Position numbers and translations under genes: made by a program. The notes under the pieces were generated by a model. It did not search any database and was not told the DNA's origin. It saw nothing but the letters and a program-made list of their open reading frames with translations. Positions 43,197-51,171 of a DNA stretch of 64,000 nt are shown piece after piece (the first letter of the stretch is position 1; every line of letters begins with the position of its first letter). Source of the DNA: Alphaproteobacteria bacterium UBA6324 (GTDB lineage Bacteria > Pseudomonadota > Alphaproteobacteria > CAAGCB01 > CAG-977); contig DJSW01000016.1 in NCBI GenBank assembly GCA_002439085.1, positions 81,197-145,196 on the forward strand, given 5' to 3'.

Positions 43197-43736
43197 TTAC
43201 AGGGCGGTTCCCTTTTTCGGGCGGTACAGTTTCGACAGATCGACGCCTTCAAATTTCAGCAGTTTGATTTTCGCGTCCAATCCGCCCGCGTATCCCGTCA
43301 GGCTGCCGTTCGTTCCGACCACCCTGTGACAGGGGATGATGATCGAAACCGGATTGTGGCCGACCGCGCCGCCGACGGCCTGCGCGGACATACGCCCCGA
43401 TCCCTTTTTTCGGGCGATTTCCTTTGCGATTTCGCCGTAGGTCGCAACCTGTCCGTACGGAATTTCGCACAAGATTCGCCACACCGTTTGCCTGAATTCG
43501 CCACCAATGGGGGCTAAGGGCAATTCGGAAATTTCCGGCTTTTCATGGTGAAAATACCTGTCCAGCCAGCTTTTCGCCTGTTGAAAAACGGGCAGATCGT
43601 CGTTCGGGCGCATTTCTTCGCCGACCGTGTCCGCGAAATATTTCTGCCCGTTCAGCCATAAACCGACAATGTTGTCGCCGTCCGAACCCAAAGTAAGGAC
43701 GCCGAGTGGCGAAGTGTAACCGGTTTTATAAAACAT
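43197..43736 (-). CDS. ogt: Methylated-DNA-protein-cysteine methyltransferase
   Basis: 179 aa. Removes O6-alkyl groups from guanine by transfer to its own Cys. The active site is IIPCHRVVG (Cys136), preceded by the GQVATYGEIAKEIARKKGS helix-turn-helix and AVGGAVGHNP Asn-hinge region. The N-terminal half matches the Ogt/Ada-C small domain. It faces fliJ with only 6 bp between stop codons. Confidence 0.93.
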   Translation of the reverse strand: MFYKTGYTSPLGVLTLGSDGDNIVGLWLNGQKYFADTVGEEMRPNDDLPVFQQAKSWLDRYFHHEKPEISELPLAPIGGEFRQTVWRILCEIPYGQVATYGEIAKEIARKKGSGRMSAQAVGGAVGHNPVSIIIPCHRVVGTNGSLTGYAGGLDAKIKLLKFEGVDLSKLYRPKKGTAL

Positions 43737-43834
43737 TTCCGGAATCCCCTTTTCGGTTTTGAAGATCTGAACAAACGATAAGTGTTTGATTTATAAAATA
43801 AAAAACGACAAAACTTAACGTTTGCCGTTCGTAA

Positions 43835-43910
43835 TGGCGACCCTAACGGGACTCGAACCCGTGTTTACACCTTGAGAGGGTGCTGTCCTAACCGATTAGA
43901 CGATAGGGTC
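43835..43910 (-). tRNA. tRNA-Glu (CTC)
   Basis: 76 bases on the minus strand. Acceptor stem GACCCTA/TAGGGTC, D arm TCGTCTAATCGGTTAGGAC, anticodon loop CTCTCAA with anticodon CTC, T arm GGGTTCGAGTCCCG, encoded CCA. The G-C rich first pairs and TCGTCTA start are usual for tRNA-Glu. Confidence 0.94.
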
Positions 43911-44044
43911 GGTTTTCATCCGACTTTATAAGGCCATAGGGGCGCGCCGTCAACAAAAATCAAAACGGCGCGGCGTCATTTTCCTTGATAGGGCGCGGCG
44001 GTTGCGTGTAAAATCGGATGTTTTTCTGCATCGGGGAGGAGTGA

Positions 44045-44827
44045 ATGTTTTCCTATCTGTACAAATCGTTTTACGACCGGACGTTGTTTACGTCCTATGT
44101 CAAGCAGGGGCGGGGCTACGGGTTCCAACCGCTGTTCTTTTTGGCTTTGACGGCCGCCGTCATCATGGTGATCAAAGTTTCCGTGCTGCTGTTTTCGATT
44201 TCGCCGGATGTCGCGGCCGCGCTGGTTGACGAATTGGATATGCCGGATTTCGTCATTGAAAAGGGGGTGATCGTTTCGCCCGTTGATTATAAAAAATCGT
44301 TCATCGACAAGGAAAGCGATTTCTTCTTTGTCATCGACACGTCGGGCGATCCCGCGCAAACCGACGGACTGCCGAAAAACGGCATTTACATCACCGATGA
44401 CGCCGTGACCACCTACAGCCTGACCAAAGTGACGCGTTTTCCGCTGGTTTCTTTGACGCAGGGGGCGGATTTGACCGTCGGAAAGGATATGCTGAAAAAG
44501 ACCGGTGCGGAATTTATCGGGCTGTGCCGCCGGATCGTGCCGCCGACGATGTTCGTTTTCGTCGTTCCCGTTTTGTGGGCGTACTATTTCTTGGCGGCCG
44601 TGTTTTACGGGCTGATGTCGTTCATTCTGACGTTTTCAACAAAAACCTCGCTGGTTTGGGAGGAACGCCTGCGTTTGGCGACGCTGTCCGTTATGCCCGC
44701 GTATGTGTTGAACGCGTGCGCGTATGTTTTCGGCGCGTCCGTTCCGACGTATTTGAACATCGTGATCATCGCGGTGTATATGATCTGCTTTTTGCAAGAC
44801 GGTAAAAAAAACGGCCGCCGGCAATGA
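44045..44827 (+). CDS. DUF1189-like membrane protein
   Basis: 260 aa inner-membrane protein. One helix near the N terminus (LFFLALTAAVIMVIKVSVLL), then a loop domain of about 130 residues (DMPDFVIEKGVIVSPVDYKK ... SLTKVTRFPLVSLTQG) and three or four helices at the C terminus (TMFVFVVPVLWAYYFLAAVF). The pattern fits DUF1189, whose function is unknown. GGGGAGGAG precedes the ATG. Its last codons overlap the terminator of the convergent operon. Confidence 0.7.
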   Translation: MFSYLYKSFYDRTLFTSYVKQGRGYGFQPLFFLALTAAVIMVIKVSVLLFSISPDVAAALVDELDMPDFVIEKGVIVSPVDYKKSFIDKESDFFFVIDTSGDPAQTDGLPKNGIYITDDAVTTYSLTKVTRFPLVSLTQGADLTVGKDMLKKTGAEFIGLCRRIVPPTMFVFVVPVLWAYYFLAAVFYGLMSFILTFSTKTSLVWEERLRLATLSVMPAYVLNACAYVFGASVPTYLNIVIIAVYMICFLQDGKKNGRRQ

Positions 44828-44839
44828 CGCTCCGGCGGC
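44804..44839 (-). terminator. Terminator of the leftward secretion operon
   Basis: CCGGCGGC (44832-44839) and GCCGCCGG (44814-44821) form an 8-bp stem; on the minus strand it ends in a run of eight T (A at 44804-44811). It lies in the 3' end of the DUF1189-like gene, 31 bp past the SUKH stop. Confidence 0.75.
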
Positions 44840-44870
44840 GTGACGCGGTTTCAATGCTCGCGGGCGGGCT

Positions 44871-45305
44871 TTAAAACAGTTCGTCCACGAACAGATAGAG
44901 CGCTTCGGAAAAGGTCGGGAAGCTGCAGCTGGTGGAAAAATCCATCCGGCTGATGATGTGGTATTTCTGGTCCAGACTGTCATAGACAAACAATTCCTCC
45001 GCCGCGCGTCCCAACAACAGCTTGCCGCGCATGGGGGCGACCTGCTGGTACTCCAGATTCGCCTCGATCAGCCCCGGCAGGGTGTAGCCCAACGCTTCGC
45101 GGTCGTTCGCGCGCGTTCCGTACAGTTCGATGCCGTTCCAGCTCAGCCCGTCCGTTTGTTTCAACAGGGCGATGTAATCGACGGGAACGGGCGGAAAACG
45201 GTGCGACGACAGCAAAGAGCTGATGAACCGCAACGACCGTTCGTCCACGGGGTCGAAAAATACGGCGTCGTCCTTTTTCAGCGTGTTTAAAATTCGTGCC
45301 AGCAT
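44871..45305 (-). CDS. SUKH-family (SMI1/KNR4, YrhA-like) protein, possible immunity factor
   Basis: 144 aa. The fold pattern is of the SMI1/KNR4 superfamily: FPPVPVDYIALLKQTDGLSW followed by NGIELYGT and ELFVYDSLDQKYHIISR, then FPTFSEALYLF. In polymorphic toxin systems SUKH proteins are immunity proteins, often against HNH nucleases. It starts 3 bp after the stop of the HNH-like gene, so the two are co-translated. It is the last gene of the leftward block. A housekeeping role in the secretion machine is the alternative. Confidence 0.65.
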   Translation of the reverse strand: MLARILNTLKKDDAVFFDPVDERSLRFISSLLSSHRFPPVPVDYIALLKQTDGLSWNGIELYGTRANDREALGYTLPGLIEANLEYQQVAPMRGKLLLGRAAEELFVYDSLDQKYHIISRMDFSTSCSFPTFSEALYLFVDELF

Positions 45306-45308
45306 ATT

Positions 45309-46373
45309 TTATCGTCCCAAAGAAGACCGCTGCGCGATCATTTCAAAAGTGCTTTCCAAAAATCCGGCGTAAACGCTACGGTCGTGGCGGCTGGTGCCGC
45401 CGGACGAAATTTCGATGTCGCCGGGGAAATAGACTTTGCCTTTCGGCGCGGGCAAAAACAGCTTGCGCGGTTTGAAATTCGGCTGCGACAGCGTCTGCAT
45501 ATCAATGAACCGGTGAATTTCCACATGATACGGGTGGGTTTGGATCAACACCAAATTGGAAAAGCTGTTCGTTCCGCCGTATTCAAACGGAACGCGGATG
45601 TGAATGTTGAAATTTTCCGGCGCTTTGCCTTTTTTCACCAGTTTGATCGCGTCTTCGCTCATGCCGGCCGCCAGCAATTCGTTGACGTGGTGATAGCCGA
45701 CGTATTTTAAAAAGTCGCGGCGCGTGCGTTTAAACGCCTTGCGCAAATCCAACAGCCACGCGGAATCCAGCGGGACGTAATCTGCTTCGATCAAATCCAT
45801 GTTGACCAACCCCGTCTGTTTGAACCGCCATTCCCACAAAGCACGGTCTTCCGGCGATCCGGCGGGCGCGGCGGCCTGCTGCGGATATCCCTGCGTCGTG
45901 TAGGGCTGCGGCGCGGCGGGGGGAGCGTAAGGCTGCTGGTACGTCGGCTGCGGAGGCGGGGCGTAGGCCTGTTGCGGCGCGGGGGCGTAGGGTTGCGGCG
46001 CATACGGTTGGGGCGCGGGAGCGTAGGGCTGCGGCGCGTAAGGCTGCGGCGCAACGGGCGCGTAAGGCTGGGGCGCGGGGGCATAGGGCTGTGGCGCGTA
46101 AGGTTGCGGCGCAACGGGCGCATAGGGTTGCGGCGCGTAGGGCTGCGGCGGATAGACGGGCGGCACGGGGGAATAGGGCGTTCCGGCCGGATCGGGATAG
46201 GCCGACGCCGGCGCCGTCGGGGGCAGGGTTCTGAACGCGCGGGCGTCCCTGTAAACAGGCACAGGACGGATGTCGCGGCGCACGGGTGTCACCCCTTGAT
46301 TCTGCGCCTCTTCCGCGGCTCCGCTCCGTGAACGTACGGGCGGCGGCGTTTTAGATCCCGACCAATCCCACAT
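45309..46373 (-). CDS. Pro-rich protein with degenerate HNH-like C-terminal domain
   Basis: 354 aa. Residues 40-165 are a Pro/Tyr/Gln-rich array of PQPYAP units, a typical extended linker. The rest is globular and ends with an HNH-like segment (254-290): NIHIRVPFEYGGTNSFSNL followed by HPYHVEIHR. Its His258, 283 and 287 have the 25/29 spacing of the zinc ligands of colicin E9 (His102, 127, 131), but the general-base His (E9 His103) is Ile259 here. It could therefore be a binding-only fold or a changed nuclease. It sits between the coupling ATPase and the SUKH gene, so it may be a secreted toxin-like substrate. Confidence 0.6.
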   Translation of the reverse strand: MWDWSGSKTPPPVRSRSGAAEEAQNQGVTPVRRDIRPVPVYRDARAFRTLPPTAPASAYPDPAGTPYSPVPPVYPPQPYAPQPYAPVAPQPYAPQPYAPAPQPYAPVAPQPYAPQPYAPAPQPYAPQPYAPAPQQAYAPPPQPTYQQPYAPPAAPQPYTTQGYPQQAAAPAGSPEDRALWEWRFKQTGLVNMDLIEADYVPLDSAWLLDLRKAFKRTRRDFLKYVGYHHVNELLAAGMSEDAIKLVKKGKAPENFNIHIRVPFEYGGTNSFSNLVLIQTHPYHVEIHRFIDMQTLSQPNFKPRKLFLPAPKGKVYFPGDIEISSGGTSRHDRSVYAGFLESTFEMIAQRSSLGR

Positions 46374-46409
46374 TCCAACCTCGTTTCATCCGGTTCCCTT
46401 TATGGAAAA

Positions 46410-48752
46410 CTAGAATTTTTCATCAATGAAATCGTCATAGTTTTCGTTGTCGTATTCCGCGTCCCCCTCTTCTTCATCATCTTCTTCGTCGTCGAAATCT
46501 TCGTCTTCGTCAAAATCGTCATCGTCGTCGAAATCATCCACGCCGTATTCTTCGTATTCCTTGATGGCTTCATCGGTTTCGTCGCCTTCGCCGTCATCTT
46601 CTTCGGCGATGTCGATCAATCCCTGTAGCGCGCTGACATCCGTGTCTTCGCGTTGCGCGACGATCCAGTACGGCACGAACGGCGACGGCGGAATGTTGCA
46701 TTTGCGCGTCATTTCCTTGTCCAAAAACCAACGCGGCGCGTCCGCCATGATCGGGCGGTTCATGAACCCTTGCATCAAAACGATCTGCTGGGTCGAAGGC
46801 AGGGACAGCATTTGCGACGCCCCGATGACAGCCGTCCCCTGCAGGGAACGCGAAACGTTCGCGGAAAACGGCGTTGCCTGTTTCGACCAGCCTTCCGTTC
46901 TGGATTTCGACGCGATTTCAACGGTTTTCGTGCCGATCATCTTTTCAAAACGCTGGGCGGTCTGTTCGTTGTTCTGCGACAAAATGATTTTCGCCGCCGT
47001 CGTGGAAATGATCGTTTCCAAATCGTCCTTGCCGTATTGGCCGGAAATTTGCCCCAAATCTTGCCCGATCAGCAGGTACGACACTTTTTGACCGCGGCCG
47101 ACCGCGGGGCCGTCTTTGACCGCGCCCAGCTTTGGCATTTGCGGAAATTCGTCGAGTACGAACAGCGTCGGGAACGGACCCGTTTTCGATCCGTCGGCCT
47201 GTTTGAAATTGGGCGGGTTCGCGATCAGGAAGTTCGACATCAATTCGACAAACGTGCCGGTGATGATGTTCAACGCGCGCGCGTCAACCTGGTTCACCGA
47301 CAGGTAAATCGCGATGGATTTCATTTCGCCGGTGATCGGGTCTTTCATTCCGCGCAAGTCTTTGAAAATGAAATCGCTCATTTTCGTGCGCGACCGCACG
47401 GCGGAGTTTTTGAAAATACCGATGCCGGTCAAAGCCGTTGACAGAATGGAGCCGCGTTCCTTGTCCGGCGTGCCGGACAGCTGGTTCAATTCGACAACGG
47501 CGCGGTGGGCGTAACCGTAGCGTTTGCATTCGGCGACGGCCTGATCCAGCATATCTCGCATCGGGTCGGCCAGCGCGGCCATTTGGTCGCCCTCTTCGGT
47601 TTTGCGTTTGATTTCCGCGGCCATTTGCATTTGCGCTTCGGTCAGCCAGTCCAAAATCATGGCGATGCACGGTTCCGCGCCGACCCAGTTTTCGGGCAGC
47701 ATTTCCCATGTGCCGACGGGAACGTAGTTGTTCAGATCCAACGTGCCGTTGCGCAGATGATCCAACGCTTCGGCCGCGTCGGCGTCCGTCATTTCCATAT
47801 AGTAGCCTTCCAGCACCTCGCGGTCTTTGTCGTCCAGCTTTCCTTCGTACAGGCGGCCGATGAAATAATCGTTCGCGCGGGCGTGTTCGCATTTGCCGAC
47901 GACGAAATGAATGAAGCCCGTCAAGGCGTTCCGGCCTGTTTTCGCCCAGTGCGGATCCGCGCCGCCCTTGGGTTCTTCGACCAGAACGTTCACCATGGAA
48001 TCGACGTACATATCGCGGGCGGGGCCGAACGGCGGCAGACAGGTGTTCGACAGCATATTCCAGCTGGGGTAGTAAATGCCTTTGTCGGGTTCGTCCTCCG
48101 CGCCCCAGTTGATGACGAACACGGGGCCGATCGTCTGGCGATACCCGCTGGTTTTATAGCACAGTTCGGGTTTCGGGTCGTTGACGATGATGCTGATGTT
48201 GTTGGATTCAAAAATCGTGGGCATAACGACGCCGACGGTTTTACCGGTGCCCGGCGGCGCCAGAACCAGAACGGACAGCGTTTCGGGCAACCGCAGCAAT
48301 TTGCCGTGCCAACGGCCTAAAACGACGATGAACCCGCGGAACAGCCCCATTTTTTCGATGTCTTTTTTCGTCGCGATATGGCCGGCGCCGTGAATGGTGG
48401 ACAACCACGAATGCGGGTTGGTCAGCAATCCGGTCGTCAAAATGATCGCGAACGAAAACAGCGGCGTGACCGGCAGCCAGAAATAAAAGGGCAGGTCGTT
48501 TTGCGCTTTGAACGCCTTGACGATCCATTTCCAGTAAACGCCCAGCAGGTACATCGGCTGGATCGCGGCCTTTTTCACGAATCGCCAAATCAAAGCCATG
48601 GTTTCCTGACTGATGCCGCGGGGAATCAGGTTCGTCATGGCGAATGACAGAATCGCCAGCAGATACGACACGACCAAAGCGATGGTGACGGTTGTCACCA
48701 CCCATTGTATTGCGGCTTCTCTTTCAGCCCATTCCTCACCCGATTTGGCCAT
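46410..48752 (-). CDS. VirD4/TraD-like type IV secretion coupling ATPase
   Basis: 780 aa. Two to three N-terminal membrane helices (TTVTIALVVSYLLAILSFAM, PVTPLFSFAIILTTGLL) anchor it. Walker A is LAPPGTGKTVG near residue 170 and Walker B is LFVLDEFPQMP. The NDPKPELCYKTSGYR and ILSQNNEQTAQRFEKMIG segments are those of VirD4/TraG ATPases, which bring substrates to the channel. The final 70 or so residues are extremely acidic (DDFDDDDDFDEDEDFDDEED), an unusual tail that could recruit basic substrates or chaperones. It is coded between two paralogous membrane proteins and the HNH-like gene. Confidence 0.88.
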   Translation of the reverse strand: MAKSGEEWAEREAAIQWVVTTVTIALVVSYLLAILSFAMTNLIPRGISQETMALIWRFVKKAAIQPMYLLGVYWKWIVKAFKAQNDLPFYFWLPVTPLFSFAIILTTGLLTNPHSWLSTIHGAGHIATKKDIEKMGLFRGFIVVLGRWHGKLLRLPETLSVLVLAPPGTGKTVGVVMPTIFESNNISIIVNDPKPELCYKTSGYRQTIGPVFVINWGAEDEPDKGIYYPSWNMLSNTCLPPFGPARDMYVDSMVNVLVEEPKGGADPHWAKTGRNALTGFIHFVVGKCEHARANDYFIGRLYEGKLDDKDREVLEGYYMEMTDADAAEALDHLRNGTLDLNNYVPVGTWEMLPENWVGAEPCIAMILDWLTEAQMQMAAEIKRKTEEGDQMAALADPMRDMLDQAVAECKRYGYAHRAVVELNQLSGTPDKERGSILSTALTGIGIFKNSAVRSRTKMSDFIFKDLRGMKDPITGEMKSIAIYLSVNQVDARALNIITGTFVELMSNFLIANPPNFKQADGSKTGPFPTLFVLDEFPQMPKLGAVKDGPAVGRGQKVSYLLIGQDLGQISGQYGKDDLETIISTTAAKIILSQNNEQTAQRFEKMIGTKTVEIASKSRTEGWSKQATPFSANVSRSLQGTAVIGASQMLSLPSTQQIVLMQGFMNRPIMADAPRWFLDKEMTRKCNIPPSPFVPYWIVAQREDTDVSALQGLIDIAEEDDGEGDETDEAIKEYEEYGVDDFDDDDDFDEDEDFDDEEDDEEEGDAEYDNENYDDFIDEKF

Positions 48753-48882
48753 TTAAGGGGACTTCTCCTTGGAAACGATACAAAAATCTTCTATCAGCAT
48801 ACAGGAAACAAGAACAAAAATCTACATTCTCCGGCGACTTTTCCGCCAGAATGGCACAGAAAGGTAAAAAAAGAATAACAAA

Positions 48883-49944
48883 TCAGCCGACAACGCCGGA
48901 AACGCTGTGATACAAACCGTCGTCGGGGGACGAAACGCGCGATACGGAATCCTGCAAAGCGGCGATTTCGTCGGGGCCGCCGTCCTCGTAACGGCAGACG
49001 GTGACTTTTAATCCGTTCCAAACCTCGAACATATCTTCGGCATTGATGATCGTGCCTTGGCGGATGACGACCATGGGTTTGATTTCCATGCCGCGCGCTT
49101 CGCCGGTCAGAATGTCGGCCAAAGCGTCGCGCGCGTTCAAAACGACGCGGACGGGGGAAATGCGGTGGTTGCTTTCGGAAAACCACAGCGGTTCTTCGTC
49201 GTTGAAACGTTCTTCGTCCGCCAGCCAGTCGCCGCTTTCCGAATCGATCAGGCACAGCAGGATGTGGTTGGCCGCGACGGCGACAAAGTCGATCTTCTTG
49301 CCCGCGATCTTGGCGTCCGAAATCAGGCGGTAGCCGGCGGAGCGCAGAATGTCCATGACGGAACCGCCGGAAGAGGTCGGCGCGGCGCTTTTGGCCGCCG
49401 GCGCGGGCGCGCTTTCCGTATGGCGTTTTTCCGGCGCGGGCGCGTGTTTGTGTTCGTGTTTGTGCGGTTCGGCGTCTTTGGGCTTTTCCTTTTCCGCCTC
49501 TGGCTGTTTTTCGGGCGGCTTCACCCGTCCCGTCGCCGCGCGGACGGCGGGCGGCCGTGTCTGCTTGTAGGATTTTTTCTTGGTCACTTTCGGGCGGGCG
49601 GCGTTTTTCGCCTTTTTCCGGTCGATCCATTTGCTGCGCATCCATTTGAACGGGAACAGCAAAATGATCTTGAACCACTTCATCCACGAAACCGTGCACA
49701 GAATCGCCCATCCGGTCAGCCACACGGGCAGGACGGCGAAAATGGAAATGACGAACATCCATTCCCGCAACGACTGGATCACCCATCCGTTTTGCCACAA
49801 ACGCCAGATGTACGACCAGTGTTCCGGCGACATCGGATTGAATTTCCAAATCGAAATCATCATGTGCTGGAACCAGATGACGTATCCGAACGTCCAGATG
49901 AACAGGATGAAGAATATTCGCAGTATGGCAAAAATCGTTTTCAC
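48883..49944 (-). CDS. Secretion-locus membrane protein, paralogue of 49964
   Basis: 353 aa. Two N-terminal helices (AILRIFFILFIWTFGYVIWF, FVISIFAVLPVWLTGWAILC) flank WKFNPMSPEHWSYIWRLWQN, and a basic, Pro-rich linker leads to a C-terminal globular domain (GGSVMDILRSAGYRLISDAK). The W-x-F-N/D-x-x-S..HW..IW..WQ.GWV pattern is shared with the next gene, so they are paralogues. Part of the leftward operon, 19 bp after 49964. Position fits TraJ/DotM-like coupling partners, but the family is not recognised. Confidence 0.6.
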   Translation of the reverse strand: MKTIFAILRIFFILFIWTFGYVIWFQHMMISIWKFNPMSPEHWSYIWRLWQNGWVIQSLREWMFVISIFAVLPVWLTGWAILCTVSWMKWFKIILLFPFKWMRSKWIDRKKAKNAARPKVTKKKSYKQTRPPAVRAATGRVKPPEKQPEAEKEKPKDAEPHKHEHKHAPAPEKRHTESAPAPAAKSAAPTSSGGSVMDILRSAGYRLISDAKIAGKKIDFVAVAANHILLCLIDSESGDWLADEERFNDEEPLWFSESNHRISPVRVVLNARDALADILTGEARGMEIKPMVVIRQGTIINAEDMFEVWNGLKVTVCRYEDGGPDEIAALQDSVSRVSSPDDGLYHSVSGVVG

Positions 49945-49963
49945 GGCCGCGCCCTCCGGTTCC

Positions 49964-51070
49964 CTATTCCTGATCCGAAGCCATCAGATCCAGAATGGCG
50001 ACGGCGACGGCGTCGTTCAATTTCTGGTCGGACGCGGGCTGGGATTTGATGTATTCAAGCAGCGCGCCCGTGTCGGGCAGGGATTGCGTCCGGCACGATC
50101 CCATGCGCAACACGGAAATGTCCCATTCGGCCAGCGCGTTCATCAAATCGTCCGGATTCGCGACGTTCGCGTGATCCAAAATCATGCAACAGTTGACCGA
50201 CAGGCCGGCGTATTGCGGCATATGCGCTTCAATGTATTCGTGCAGTTTGGCTTTGGCGTCGATCAGCGGGCGCAAAGGCGAGGGGATGTCCCCTTTTTCC
50301 GTATGCCACACCGGCGGATTCGCGGATTCGTCAATCGTCCATTCGCGTCCCTCCGTGGGGCCTTCGCACAGCAGGAAAACGCCTTCTTGCGTGACGGCGA
50401 ACGTGTTGACGGGGAAAGAGCCCACTTTCATTTGACGCAGAATGAAAATGTGTTCTTTTTCAAGCTGTTGCGCCAGCTTTTCCCATAAATCGAAACGGGC
50501 GGCCGCTTCCTCTTCTTTGGAATTTGTTGCGGGTGCGGGGCGGCGGGAGGCGCTGTTGTCGGTCGCGACTGCACCGCTGTCGGCGGGGGCGTGGTGGTGT
50601 TCCGTGATTGCGCGCTGAACGTTCGTTTTTTTTCCGCGCAGTTGGTCAATGTGCTGCATTTTCTGCGCGGAAACGTGCATTTTAGGCTGTTCCTTTTTGG
50701 GTGCGGCAACCTTTTTGTCGGCGGGACCCAGCGCGGCGGCCAAAGATTTCGCCTGCATCTTCGCTTTTTTACGGTTTTGCAAGTACACCAGCGGCAAACG
50801 GAACAAGCCGCCCGACGAATGAACGATGAACCACGTCGCGAAATACGCCGGTAGCAATCCCAGAACGGCGATGAAAAACATCACTTCCTTTGGTTTGTGA
50901 AACACCCATCCGCTTTGCCATTTATTCCAGATGTGTATCCAATGGCGCGCGGAGGAAATATCGAAACGCCAGAAATACAGGAAAACGCCGCGCGCGATCA
51001 AATAAAACAGAACGGCGCTGACGGCCGCGGAAAAAAGCAGGCGGAAGTAATGTGTTTTCCCTTTTTTCAT
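49964..51070 (-). CDS. Secretion-locus membrane protein, paralogue of 48883
   Basis: 368 aa with two N-terminal helices (FSAAVSAVLFYLIARGVFLY, FFIAVLGLLPAYFATWFIVH) and the shared WRFDISSARHWIHIWNKWQS GWV segment between them. A charged linker follows, then a globular C-terminal domain (FILRQMKVGSFPVNTFAVTQ, WDISVLRMGSCRTQSLPD). It precedes its paralogue in the operon. The layout (TM pair, linker, cytoplasmic domain) is that of a coupling-complex subunit; no known family is recognised. Confidence 0.6.
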   Translation of the reverse strand: MKKGKTHYFRLLFSAAVSAVLFYLIARGVFLYFWRFDISSARHWIHIWNKWQSGWVFHKPKEVMFFIAVLGLLPAYFATWFIVHSSGGLFRLPLVYLQNRKKAKMQAKSLAAALGPADKKVAAPKKEQPKMHVSAQKMQHIDQLRGKKTNVQRAITEHHHAPADSGAVATDNSASRRPAPATNSKEEEAAARFDLWEKLAQQLEKEHIFILRQMKVGSFPVNTFAVTQEGVFLLCEGPTEGREWTIDESANPPVWHTEKGDIPSPLRPLIDAKAKLHEYIEAHMPQYAGLSVNCCMILDHANVANPDDLMNALAEWDISVLRMGSCRTQSLPDTGALLEYIKSQPASDQKLNDAVAVAILDLMASDQE

Positions 51071-51171
51071 AGGTCAATCCCGTAAAGTGAAGAACTGTCA
51101 ATAGAATATTGATTATTCCGGAAAAAGTCAAAAAGAAAGGGAGCGCGCAGCCCCCTTTCCATGAAGAAACG

